The notes under the pieces are model-generated. The model saw only the letters and a list, made by a program, of their open reading frames with translations, searched no databases and was not told the DNA's origin. DNA of 64,000 nucleotides from Mycosphaerelloides madeirae (taxonomy: Eukaryota > Ascomycota > Dothideomycetes > Mycosphaerellales > Mycosphaerellaceae). The stretch covers positions 186,001-250,000 of the forward strand of contig NHNV01000026.1 of the NCBI GenBank assembly GCA_002785995.1, given 5' to 3'. This document shows, piece by piece, positions 11,244 through 22,700 of the stretch; positions within the stretch are counted from its first letter, which is position 1, and every line of letters begins with the position of its first letter. The position numbers were made by a program, and so were the translations under genes.

Positions 11244-13415
11244 ATGGCTCAGCCAACCCAGCTCGCATGTAAGCACCCGCCCTCCACCACCACCCACCAC
11301 CACCACCACCACGTGCTGTACCTAACATGTCTCCCAGACCGCACGTCCAAGCACATTGGCGTGTTCGACGCGGCGCCCGTCTACTCACCGCTGCCTGAGT
11401 TCCAGCGCCCCGAAGGCAATCTTCGCTGCTGCGTCTACTCTCCCGACGGCCGCTTCTTCGCCTGGGCCTCGCCCGAACATGTCACCGTGGTTGATCCCTC
11501 TACCGGCCACGTCGTCACCACGCTTCCCGCCGAGAATGTCTACGAGCTAGGCTTCTCGCCCGCGGGCACCTTCATCATAACGTGGCAGCGCCCGTCCAAG
11601 GACGGGGAGGGAAACGCGACAAAGAACCTCAAGGTGTGGCGCACAATCGATGACAATGCCGGCGAGGGCGGAGAGCGAGCGGTCGTTGGCAAGTTTGTGC
11701 AGAAGAGCCAGACTGGCTGGAATCTGCAGTATACCTCCGACGAGCAGTTCTGCGCTCGCGTTGTCACCAACGAGGTCCAGATCTACGAGAGCAAGGATCT
11801 TGGCACCGTGTGGAACAAGCTCCGCGTTGAGGGTGTGACAGACTTTGCCCTGTCTCCCGGCCAGACACATTCGGTTGCTGTCTTCATCCCGGAGCGCAAA
11901 GGGCAGCCCGCCGCCGTCAAGGTCTTCAATGTGCCCCAATTCACCACGCCCGTATCGCAGAAGACATTCTTCAAGGGTGATAAGGTCCAGCTCAAGTGGA
12001 ATCAGGAAGGCACGAGCTTGATCGTGCTCGCGCAGACCGAAGTCGACAAGAGCAACAAGAGTTACTACGGTGAGACGAATCTGTACATTCTCAGCGCCGG
12101 CGGCGGCTTCGATTCCCGCATCACGCTTGACAAGGAGGGTCCCATCCATGATGTGTCGTGGTCGCCCAATTCGAAAGAGTTCGGTGTCGTCTACGGCTAC
12201 ATGCCCGCCAAGACTACCATCTTCAATCAGCGTGCGGTTCCGCAACACAGCTTCAGCCTCGGACCCAGAAATACCATCATCTTCGCTCCTCACGGCCGTT
12301 TTGTTATCGTTGCAGGCTTCGGAAACTTGGCTGGCCAGATGGACATTTACGACTTGGAGAAGAACTACGAGAAGGTCTGCACGATTGAGGGAAGCAACAC
12401 GTCGATCTGCGAGTGGAGTCCTGACGGCAAACACATTTTTACCGCTACCACCAGCCCACGCCTGCGCGTTGACAACGGTATTCGTATTTATCACGTCAGC
12501 GGAGGTTTGATGTACAACGAGGACATGCATGAGCTCTACCATGTGGTCTGGCGTCCACAATCTGCCGACCAGCAACCGCTCGACAACCCACTGCACCCAG
12601 CCCCGACGCCGCATCCCTCGGCTCTGGAATATTTGGGCAAGATGAAGACGCCGTCGAAGCCTGCTGGCGCTTACCGTCCTCCAGGCGCGCGCGGAAGCGC
12701 AACGCCATTAGCCTTCAAGCGCGAAGATCAGGGAGGTGCCGCCTTTGTGAGGGATATGATGTCTGGCAAGGAGCCCGAAGCTAACGGCTTTGGTCCTCGG
12801 CAGCCCAGACGTCGCGAGGTCCCTGGTGCGGAAACCGTCGATTCCAAGCTCCCTCCCGGTGCAGCCCCCGGCGGCGGTGTTAGTCTCACTGGCGCGGAAG
12901 GCGATGAGAATCTGAGCAAAGCAGCCCTCAAGAATAAAAAAAAGAGAGAAGCCAAGAAGGCCAAGGACGCAGAAGCCAAAGCCGCCGGCCTTGCAGCTCC
13001 CGGGCAGAATGGCGAAAGCCGGTCTCCCGAGAAGAGCCCAGAGCGTCGCAGCCGATCGAACACGAACAAGGGTGGAGACCAGTACGGCGCACGCCCACAG
13101 TCTAAAAGACGCGGTGGAAGTCGCCAGCGCGGACCGCCTGTCAACACCACCGATCTCCCCAAGCAAGCCCCTAACGGACACACCGCCGGCGGCCCAACTG
13201 CACAGGCGGCACCGGATCTCACCGTCACGTCTCCGCTCGCGCAATCACCTCACGAGAAGAAGATTAGGTCCCTGCTGAAGAAGCTGAGGGCGATTGATGA
13301 TTTGAAGATGCGCCAGGCTGGAGGCGAGAAGTTGGAGGGCACGCAGGTACTTAAGATTGGAACTGAGGAGCAGGTGCGAAAGGAATTGGGTGGGCTTGGA
13401 TACACGGGGGATTAG
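11244..13415 (+). CDS. eIF2A: Eukaryotic translation initiation factor 2A
   Basis: Exons 11244-11268 and 11338-13415 give 700 residues. The N-terminal ~430 residues form a WD40-like beta-propeller (repeated motifs such as VYSPDGRFFAWASPEHV, DVSWSPNSKEFGVVYGYMPA and CEWSPDGKHIFTATTSPRLR), characteristic of eIF2A, which can deliver initiator tRNA to the 40S subunit. The C-terminal third is basic and disordered, with a Lys-rich stretch (KNKKKREAKKAKDAE), and ends in a helical segment (KKIRSLLKKLRAIDDLKMRQ). The 69-nt intron is a multiple of three and carries CAC repeats, so the unspliced frame stays open and would add a His-rich insert. Splicing restores AYRTSKHIGVFDAAP. Confidence 0.92.
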   Translation: MAQPTQLACKHPPSTTTHHHHHHVLYLTCLPDRTSKHIGVFDAAPVYSPLPEFQRPEGNLRCCVYSPDGRFFAWASPEHVTVVDPSTGHVVTTLPAENVYELGFSPAGTFIITWQRPSKDGEGNATKNLKVWRTIDDNAGEGGERAVVGKFVQKSQTGWNLQYTSDEQFCARVVTNEVQIYESKDLGTVWNKLRVEGVTDFALSPGQTHSVAVFIPERKGQPAAVKVFNVPQFTTPVSQKTFFKGDKVQLKWNQEGTSLIVLAQTEVDKSNKSYYGETNLYILSAGGGFDSRITLDKEGPIHDVSWSPNSKEFGVVYGYMPAKTTIFNQRAVPQHSFSLGPRNTIIFAPHGRFVIVAGFGNLAGQMDIYDLEKNYEKVCTIEGSNTSICEWSPDGKHIFTATTSPRLRVDNGIRIYHVSGGLMYNEDMHELYHVVWRPQSADQQPLDNPLHPAPTPHPSALEYLGKMKTPSKPAGAYRPPGARGSATPLAFKREDQGGAAFVRDMMSGKEPEANGFGPRQPRRREVPGAETVDSKLPPGAAPGGGVSLTGAEGDENLSKAALKNKKKREAKKAKDAEAKAAGLAAPGQNGESRSPEKSPERRSRSNTNKGGDQYGARPQSKRRGGSRQRGPPVNTTDLPKQAPNGHTAGGPTAQAAPDLTVTSPLAQSPHEKKIRSLLKKLRAIDDLKMRQAGGEKLEGTQVLKIGTEEQVRKELGGLGYTGD

Positions 13416-13940
13416 AGAAAAGTTTTTGCTGGCTCCTTGATGGGGTCGATGGATGGGAAGTGTGGGATCTGACGCATGTGTGGAACAGTCTCTCGCTGCG
13501 TAGTAACAAGTCTTGTGATACCGGTACGCTACGTAGACAGCGCTCCATGTGAAGTGAGTGAAGTCAGTCTTAATCCTCCACCTTTGGCCGAAGACTTCCG
13601 AGTCTTCCCTTCCTTCTCCTTCCCATCGTTACTCCCTCAATCCTCCCTACGCGCATCGATGCAGACCTTGACATGCTCGCACTGTCTCATTATGGCGAAG
13701 ATGTTGCGAGCGACGGGTTCCGCTACTCCTTATGGTCGCCTGTGGCTTACGGGTAAAGCGGCCGTGATGGTGGGGGACGGGAAGAGTTACGACCTTCCTA
13801 AACCTTCGTCGGTGATTCTATATGTAAGTATCTTTCTGTCTCTCTTTGTCAGATCAGCTTTCTTTAGGATTTTTCAAGTTGTGTATCGAGGTGGGAAGAG
13901 TCAAAGGGAACAGGAAGGATAACGACACACATCCGACGCT
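13416..13940. other. Intergenic, nothing recognised
   Basis: A 148-codon frame (13476-13922) has no family features and overlaps the probable promoter of the monooxygenase gene. I treat it as chance. Confidence 0.35.
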
Positions 13941-15431
13941 ATGGACTCTCACAGGAAGCCTCCATTCGACAAGGTAAATATGACCATCACCGAAGGTGTA
14001 TTGTAGCCTACTGATACTCCCAATAGATCCTCATCGTCGGCGCCGGCCCCTCAGGCCTCCTCCTCGCCATCCTTCTTGCCCAACACAACATCCCCTCCCT
14101 CGTCCTTGAGGCCTGGCCTACCCTCGACACCCGCCTGCGAGCAACGCAGTACGGCGTCCCCGCGACACGGATCTTCCGCCGCGCTGGCTTGCTCCCCGAT
14201 TTTCGAGCCGCCTCCATTCCCAAATTCCCTACAATTTGCTGGAGAAGAGTCGCAGACGGGGAGAAACTCATCGAGATCGACATGAGCGTCGTCGAAGAAG
14301 AGGAGGATCGCATGACGGTGTTGCAGTTGGGGGTTATAATACAGATCATGTACAAGCATTGCGTGGAGAAGTATAGAGGGCTTATTGACGTAAAATTCAA
14401 CCACAAGGTGCTCAGCACCGGGCAAGACGAATCACTTCAAAAAGCCTGGGTCGACGTCGAAATCGGCGAAGACAAAACACAAGACCGAATCGAAGCCTCC
14501 TACATCATCGGCTGCGACGGCGCCAGCAGCGCGGTCCGCCGCAGCCTCTTCGGCAAAGACTGGCCAGGCCAAACCTGGGACTGCCGCTTCATCGTGCAAA
14601 ACGTCTTCTACTCCGGCTTCGAAAAGCACGGCTGGGACGGCGGAAACTACATGATCGACAAAGACCACTGGGGTCTCATTGCTCGTCGGGGCCACGGCGG
14701 GTTGTGGAGAGTCACGTATGGTGATTCTGCGGTGGGTCTCACGGATGAAGAATACCTTGCGCGGCGGCCCTGGCATTTCAAGGCTATGTTGCCTGGACAG
14801 CCGGATCCGGGGGAGTATCGGATTGAGCAGACGAATCTGTATAGTATCCATAATCGGTGTGTGCCTGAGTTTAAGGTTGGACGGATTTTGCTTGCGGCGG
14901 ATGCGGCGCATGTTTGTAATCCGATGGGCGGGTATGGTTGTATGGTGAGTATACTCACAAGAATCTACCTTGTGAGACTTTTTGAGACAGTGGGCTGATT
15001 CTTGTCATCGGTCCATGTAGACCGCCTGTCTGGACGTCGGAGGCCTCGCAGATTGCCTCATCGGCTACCACCAAGGCTTCGCCGGCGAGGAGATTCTTCA
15101 AACTTACGCCGACGTGCGGAGAGATATCTTTCTGAAGTATGTGGATGCGAGGAGTGTTAAGAATTTGGAAAGAGTTAAGAGTACAGATCCGTGGACGGTG
15201 CTGGAGACGGACAAGTTTTTTGGGATCATCAGGGAACTGAACAAGGATCGACAATCGCTGAAGGACTTCCTGTTGAAGTGGTCGAGTATTGAGTGAGTTG
15301 TGGACGGTTGGGGCGGGTGGAGAGATCTCTGACGTGGAAATAGGTATGATTTTACGAAGCATTACGACCAGAGTCCGAATGGTGAGGCGAATGAGGCGAA
15401 TGGACACGACGTGCAGGCTCGCTCCAGATAA
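13941..15431 (+). CDS. FAD-dependent monooxygenase (PheA/TfdB type)
   Basis: Exons 13941-13973, 14027-14944, 15021-15292 and 15344-15431 give 436 residues. The Rossmann motif GAGPSG is at residues 16-21, immediately after the 33-nt first exon. The second FAD/NADPH motif (GCDGASSAVRRSL) and the third FAD motif (GRILLAADAAHVCNPMGGYG) are in order. The protein lacks the C-terminal thioredoxin-like domain of phenol hydroxylases. These enzymes hydroxylate aromatic or polyketide substrates. It lies two genes from the PKS and transcribes toward it, so it is a plausible tailoring enzyme, but cluster membership is inference. All four junctions keep frame. Confidence 0.88.
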
Positions 15432-15968
15432 AACTTGCGACACGGTTCCAACAAAACTTCATCTGAGAAAACTGAGATGGAATTTTGCTCGGTCTCAGCA
15501 GCATGGCTTTGCTCAATGCTGTTGAACAGTTGGAATCTCCACTGGGGCGACATCCGATTCTGCCATGCAGCCGACAGATGTTCTAGCATGCGGGTCAACA
15601 TCTGTGAGATGCTGCTGCTTTGATATGGATCCGGCCTGATAATGCGAGTTCTGGGATTGTCCTTGACCGCTCCGTGCAGAGCGGGATCACAAAACAAACT
15701 TGAGAGGCTTCACAGGTCAAGTGATGCCCAGGCCAAATCGACATGTTCTTGCTCTCAAGCGAAATTCGAATCTTATCGCCGAGCACTGATACAGTGGTGG
15801 TCTTCAGGGACTGTTAATGTGACTCACTAAGTTTCATCCTCCGGCATGATCCTCGTTTCAGGAACCGCAGGTACCGGACCTTGCATTCTTGTACATACTT
15901 CGTACATCGCTCAAAGCAAAAGTCAACCATCATCTTCACAAGGCCCGCATTCCAAACCACAGTACAGA
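15432..15968. other. Intergenic, nothing recognised
   Basis: Between the monooxygenase and the small MGNTPS-starting gene. Open frames are short and overlapping. The frame of the next gene is open further upstream with an earlier Met at 15846, but the Met at 15969 is preferred (see that entry). Confidence 0.3.
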
Positions 15969-16502
15969 ATGGGCAACACGCCTTCCACCACCCAGCACAA
16001 TCACCATCGCTCCAGCCTGATCGATCGGGCGTACGGACATCTTCAAGAACACCCGCATTCACAAGAAAAGGAAACGCCAAAACAACTGCAAGAGCCGGCT
16101 TTTGCTGGTTACGTTGCGGGCTGGCGACAAGCCGATTTCGATTCCGACGCGCAGGAAATGGAATTTCACTTCGCTCAATTTCAGCACGATGGGTATGAAG
16201 GCGACGATGAGGATTCGGAGTATACGGATTGCGGTGTGCCTTCTTCGCCGACGAAGAGAAAGGAAGTCCCGAAGGAGAGAATGTGCAAGGAGAGCAAGAT
16301 TGCGAGTCCGGAAAGGACGGGACGGAGTGTGGTGAGGGAGGGGGGAAAGCCGCATTGGAGGCGAACGAAGGAAGTTTCGTGTCCGAGGAGGTTTGCGGTT
16401 GGGGAGAAGGTATTGAATTCGAGTCATAAGGCTATGCTTGGGGGCAGTGCTTCGAATGCGAGTGTTAGTATGAGTTTGAAGGAGGGGGAAGGGATGGCGT
16501 AG
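15969..16502 (+). CDS. Small hypothetical protein, possible N-myristoylation signal
   Basis: A 177-residue single-exon frame of unknown family. It begins M-G-N-T-P-S, matching the N-myristoylation rule (Gly2 and Ser6). I therefore choose this Met over the upstream in-frame one at 15846, whose extension looks non-coding. The sequence is hydrophilic, with an acidic patch (GDDEDSEYTD) followed by basic segments (SPTKRKEVPKER, HWRRTKEV). The layout suits a lipid-anchored or scaffold protein, but no function is assigned. It sits convergently against the PKS 3' end, 277 bp apart. Confidence 0.5.
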   Translation: MGNTPSTTQHNHHRSSLIDRAYGHLQEHPHSQEKETPKQLQEPAFAGYVAGWRQADFDSDAQEMEFHFAQFQHDGYEGDDEDSEYTDCGVPSSPTKRKEVPKERMCKESKIASPERTGRSVVREGGKPHWRRTKEVSCPRRFAVGEKVLNSSHKAMLGGSASNASVSMSLKEGEGMA

Positions 16503-16779
16503 CTTATTGGTCTCGCTCGGGGATATCTGTCCATGGCGAACGTGAATTTGAAGTCTGGATGGGGTACAGCGATGGCTTAGCTTTTGATACCACTGAGAAT
16601 AGTCGTTTATAGCAGTAGGGTGGAATACCAATGTATCGTCTAAGAAGAGTGTCGTAAAAGAAACCAAGCTGACAAGGGGTATCATGTGGGGGCTGAAATC
16701 ATGCTAGCGTCCCAAACTTCGACTCGTCCCTTCTCTTCATTCCACTTCCATCCATGTCCCATTCACCTCATCATCATGA

Positions 16780-19700
16780 TTATTTTTCACCCAACACCTC
16801 GGCCAGCTTCGGACTCCAGGCCTCCACATGAGGCGATGTCATCATTGAGAAATGGTTGCCGGGCACCTGGAAGACGCGTACGACTCCGTCCAACAACAAA
16901 TCCCATCCAAGAGGCCCATCAGCGCGATCATTCAGAAACCAATCCGCCACTGCCTGATCATTCGCACGCATCTTTGGACGCGGTACAGCGCTCTGCTTGT
17001 CGGCGCCGCACTTGGCGGAGAAGAGGATGATCTCCGGCATTTTCTGGCCCGGTAGTTTGCTCCAGCGATATGAAGCCAGCTGTCGGCGGGCCAGGTTGAA
17101 GTGGTGGCTGTTGATCAATTGACCCTGGCCGACTTTGCGAGCCGCATCTGGGCTGATCAGATCCAGAAAGTCGACAAGTTCAGTTGGGAGAGACGTGACC
17201 GACACAGGAGAGGCGACGTCCATAAACACGAGCTTATCCACTTCTTCGCAGTCTTCCATCAGCAGTCTCGCGGCCTCATAGGCTACGATACCACCAAAAG
17301 AATAGCCGCCCAGGAGGTACGGCCCACGCGGCTGTTTGCGTCTGATCTCTGCAACGTGAATGCTAGCGAGCTCTTCTGTGGAGGGTGGATTGCTCTCGTC
17401 GTATTTCTTGTTGAGATACGGGCTGGTGAAGGCGTGCACGGAGACGTTCTTTACGTTTTTCAAAGCTGGCGCCAATCCGCGGAAGACTGCTCCGCTTCCG
17501 AATCCGTCAGGTAACAGGAAGACGTTGCGGTGCGCAGGCGATTGTTCACCCCGGTGGATAAGTATCGAGTGCGCCTTTACGGCAACGCCCTTCTCTGCCT
17601 CTTCTGGAAATGCAACGACAACGTGCTCTTCTCTGGGGCTGCTCTCGGGCCAGTCGACGTAGGCATGGCCAGACGACCGTACCGCCTTGTCTCGAGGACT
17701 GCTGGGCGCGGTGTCGGGTGTCGCAACGCCGCTGGTTCTTCTGGTCGCGTTTGAACTGCTGCTTGCCACATCGGAGCTTGGACTTGATGAAGAGCTCTCG
17801 CCTCCAAAAAGTTTGCAGAGGTTGTCCACGCTCTCGGCGGAAGCAAAATCGTCTAGGGAGACGTTGGTCCTGAAGGAATCACACAACGCAGAGGCGATTT
17901 CAACTGAAACGAGAGAGTCAAGGCCTAGGTCTTCGAGCTTCGAGGCGCCTGAAATTTCTTCAGCAGGGAGGTGAAGAGAGCTGCTGAGAACGTCAACAAC
18001 TCTGCGCATGGTGTCTTGGCTGGCATGGCTGTCAATGATAGTGGTTGCGTTTTCGTCTCCAACATCTGTCTCGACGACGATCCTGCCCAATTGAGCAGAG
18101 ATGGCTTCGGCAAGACCTTTGACGTCTTCGATGGCCGAGAAAGCCCCTATCGAGAGTTCTGTCTGAAATTGGTCTGTAATACGGGAAATAATTTCAGAGG
18201 ACACCAAACTGTCGACTCCAAGACCATCAAGATGCGCATCTGGAGTGATAGCGTCTACCGGAATGTCTAGGGACCCTGAGAGGACTTCCTTGACGCCATG
18301 GAGCACATCGAGATTGCCAGAATGCTTATGTTTGGGCACAATGATTGCCTCACTTGCTTCACGGAGCAGTTCCACAGCAGCAGGTCGGCACGCTTCGCAT
18401 CGAGAAGAGACCATATCGCAGAGAGAAGCAACGGTTGTCACTTTCGCGAGGTCGCCGACTGTGAGATCGATCTGGAACTTGTCGGAGATTGCAGAAAGCA
18501 CTTCGGCTGAGATGAGTGAATCCATACCAAGATTATCCAACGAAGCGGCTCTAGTCACGGTCTCCACTGGAACATCTAGTGATCTGCTAAGCAGCGTCTG
18601 GACGTTGCCAAAGAAATCCATGGTCTTCTTGAGCACCGGTGCTTCGAACGCGGACTTGACGGCTGCGGGATCAGCCAATCGGACTACCGGCTTCTCTTGT
18701 AATTGAATGACAGGTGCAGCGGCAGCTACGAGACCCATGTCTGGGTTCGCAGCAGCGAGGGCTCTTGCCAACGTGCTGCGAGCGATCTTGGTGAAAGTGG
18801 CGTCCCTGACCGACCAGATGATCTTCCTGGTATCTTCGTTGAAGGCGAAGACGTCAAGTTGGACACTCTTACTGTTCTCATTGACAACCTGAGTGTATGT
18901 CCGGTATCTGCTGCAGGCTTGGAACCCATTGAGTGGCCGGACAGCCCCAATCGCGGTGCAGACGTATGCGGTCGCACCATCTTCACCCGTATTTACTCCA
19001 GGACGCAAAGAGTGAACGAAAGCACCTGGAACCTGCATGAAGTTGTCTACAGTCAGGGCATCGATGATCTCTGAGTTTGGCGCAGCAGCGACCGAAGCCA
19101 TGGAAGTGGACGACATGAGAATGTCTCCGGCTCCCTCGCCATCCTTACCGACGATGAACTTCAAGCTCTTATAAGGATCCGAGTAATTGCACATGGTCGC
19201 AAAGATTTTGTAGACCATCGATCCGCGCAGAGCTTCTGCATCGGGGTCGTCTTTCAGACGCAGCATGCGGTTCCACTTGTCTTGGTCGCCGAGATCAACC
19301 CGGTCATTCTTAGTCAACACAAAGATGTTACCCAGGGAATGGGTGAGAGTGGTACTGTTCTTGATAGAGCGGAACTCGAATTCCCATGAACCAGGATTCC
19401 TCCTTGTTAGGACCAGGCGTATGGAACGCAGCTTGTCCAGGCCAAGAGGCGCCTTGATGGCCATCTGATCGGCACCAATCTCTGGGACGGCATACATCCT
19501 TTGCACTTCGGGTAGCATGGTGACGGCATGCGTGGCCAACTCCAAATACATGCCAGCAGGGCAGATGGGAGAGCCAACGACTAAATGACCACTGATGAGA
19601 TCCTGGAAGCGTTGGCTTCGAGGATCGATCCGGAAGATGTGCTGATCTGCCCTCTTGCTCGAGTGATTCTCCATCACGATATACGGAATAGGAGTGCCGG

Positions 19701-22700
19701 CAGGGAGCTCTGGAGCCGATTCAGTAGCACTTTTCGGGCCTTGCTCACCGAAGGGTGTGTATTCGAGCCAGTGTTCGACACGCTCGAACTGGTATTGCGG
19801 AACCTCGACTACCTTATAGCTGGCACGCTGGCTGCGGTGGAAATGCCAGAACTGGATGTCTGTTTTACCGCTCTTCCACAAGTTTGTGGTAGCGTCTGCA
19901 AGAGATCGGACAGGGTCCTTGTTCGACACAGCAATGAACTCGCTTGGAGTGCCGTGATGCGAGAGGGCGTTTCTCGCCATGGCAATGATTGGACCACCGA
20001 TGCCCGCCTCCAGAAAGATGGCAGGACCCAAGCGATCAACGATACGATCCAAGGCTTGCGAGAAGTACACGGGATCTCGGGTGTTTCGAGCCACAACGTT
20101 CTCGCCGGGTCCGGCCCATGGGTCTTTGTGGCATGATTCGAAGGCAAATGTCGGTTCCTGGAAAGAGATAGAAGCGGACAGTATGCCACTCTCCTCAACA
20201 ATCGGGTCGGCCATGGCGGAGTGGTATGCATGCATGCCTCTCAGAACCTTGAAGCGCAATGCAGAGTCGCTCGCTTTCTTCTTCTTCAACCACACCTCAA
20301 GCAAATTAACATCGGCTGTGCTCCCAGCTAAAACGTAGTTGTTACGTCCATTGTAACAAGCCACATCGAGCTCGGCATCTGGATGCTGCGCGCGGAAAGG
20401 TTCGAGGTACTGCTCTGGAGTGATCTTGTTCTCGAAGAACTGATCTTCGATCGCGCACATGGAGCCAGTATCGTCGCCCCAGAGCTTCTTAATAATCGAA
20501 GCACGACCAGTGATAAGTTTCACACCAGCCTCAAGCGTTAAAGCTCCAGAGGCCGTCAGTGCCGCCCACTCGCCGAAGGAGTGACCACAGAGGGCTTGAG
20601 GCTTCACGCCGGATTCGATCCATGCCATACCGCTGGAATATTGGACGGAAAACATTACTGCATGGCGGATGACAAGATCAATATCTCCCAATACACCTTT
20701 CAGCACGTATGGAATGATGCTTGGGATACCAAGAGCCTGAATCGCATCATCACAGAGGTGGATATACTTCCGGAACAGGGCTGAGCCGTCGTAGAGGGCT
20801 TTTGCTGGCTCGACAGTGTTTCCGTTCTGCCCGCTGAAAAGCAGAACAATAGGCTTCGGCTGCTTAGGGGCAGCAAAGGTGTACCTGCTCGAGTCGGCAA
20901 GCTGGGATTTCAAATCGTCGATCGATGAGACTGTTGAAGCGAAGATATGCTGCAGTCGACGGTTCTGCTTCGTTGCCAATGCGAAGCCAAGATGAGGAGC
21001 AAGATCCGCAGAGGAAATATTGATCTGGGCTTTCAGCTTCTCCACGTAGCGCTCGAGACTAGCTATGGAGCTTGCAGATATGAATATCGGCCAAGTTTTG
21101 GGGAGTACAAAGCTGGCGACGGTACTTGATGTCTGAGGAGCAGGCGCCGGAGCAACAACAGCCGCAGCGTTGTTGCCTGAAGCACCGTAGTTGTTCACCA
21201 GAGCGATACGGAGAGGATCCCGCCATTCCTTCAGCGAGGTCGAAATTGCCATGTTGTCAGCCTCGAGAGGCGCAATGTTGGGATTGAGCGTCCGGAAGTT
21301 AGCCTGTGGAGTAATCCTGCCGTGCTTCATCATGAGCAGGACTTTGATGAGGGAGACGAGCCCAGATGCTGCTTCCGCATGGCCGACATTGGGCTTGACA
21401 GCTCCGATGTGCAGCGTTGATGGTCGGTCTGTACCGCCAAGGACGCTTCGAATGCTCCTCATTTCGATGGGGTCGCCTATACGGGTGCCTGTTCCGTGCG
21501 CCTGCATGGCGGTCAGCGAGCGTCTTGGACCACATATGCAAAGCTTCTTACCTCGACATAAGAGACGATGCGAGGGTCGATACCAGCTCGACACAAGACA
21601 TCTCGGTATAGAGCCGACTGACTTGCGAAGACGGGATTGGTGATGCTGGTGTTGTTGATGTTCTGATTGTTACCCGTAGCCAACAGAACACCCATGATGT
21701 TGTCGCCATCTCGAAGAGCGTCGTTGAGGGACTTCAAGAGCACGGCTCCGACGGATTCGCCACGACAGTAACCTCCCGCTGCTGCGTCGAAGGTCATACA
21801 GGGGCCGTTCGGATTGAGAAAGCCGCCAGTGCGTAGAGCGTGGTAGAGGGCGGTGTTGGTGATCAGATTGACACCAGCGGCTACGGCACGCGTACACTCG
21901 CCGACTTGGATTGCTCTGCACGCTTGATGGACCGCAACCATTGCAGATGAACAGGCGGTGTCAAGGGTGTGCGAGGGACCAGTCCAGCCGAAATGGTGGC
22001 TCAAACGTCCGGAGACGAATGATCGCAGCATACCAAAGCATGAGTATGGCCCCACTGGATGAGAAGACAGATTGAGGGCGTAATCGGGAGCGTTCATTCC
22101 CACAAAACAACCAGTGACCTGGCCCCCTTTCTCGTGGTCTTCTGGGACCTGGCTTTGGCCACCACCGAACTCGCCTGCTGATTCGAGAGCATGGTAGACG
22201 GCTTCCAACAGGACACGCTGATGGGGATCCAGCGCTGCAGCTTCACGCTTCGACTTCTTAAAGAACTGGTGATCAAACGAATCGACATTATCCATGAAGT
22301 TGCCATACATCTTGCCTTTGTAGCTCTTGATGTCTGGGAAGCGCTTTTCATTCACCTCACGGGCTAGACACTCTCCTGACGAGATGGTTTGCCAAAGGTC
22401 GTCTGCCGTTTCTCCAGCTGCGGTTCGTACAGACATGCCGATAATTGCAATGGCGTTCGCTGGATACTTGGGAAGAAACGCTGTGGTGAACACTTGTTTC
22501 CGCGGCGTGATATGCTTGAGCATTGGGTGTCTCAAAGGTTCATCAGCATCGAGTTCCAATGCTCGTATGACTGCGATATCGCTACTATCGACGCTGGAGA
22601 TGATGGTTCCGAGAGCCTGGAGCAGGTCTTCTTTGCTCTCGTCGAGGAAACCTCGAGCCACCATTCCTCTCTGGATCATCCGGGTAACAGATGCGCTGTG

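Noticed and set aside
11547..12614. 355-codon frame antisense to eIF2A
   Set aside because: A shadow of the eIF2A coding frame; no family features.
13476..13922. 148-codon frame before the monooxygenase
   Set aside because: No domain, no splice partners, and it overlaps the promoter side of a well-supported gene.
21502..21551. Break between the two long PKS frames, suggesting two genes
   Set aside because: A 50-nt GT-AG intron joins SYVE to AHGTGTRIGDP, a conserved KS motif, so it is one gene.
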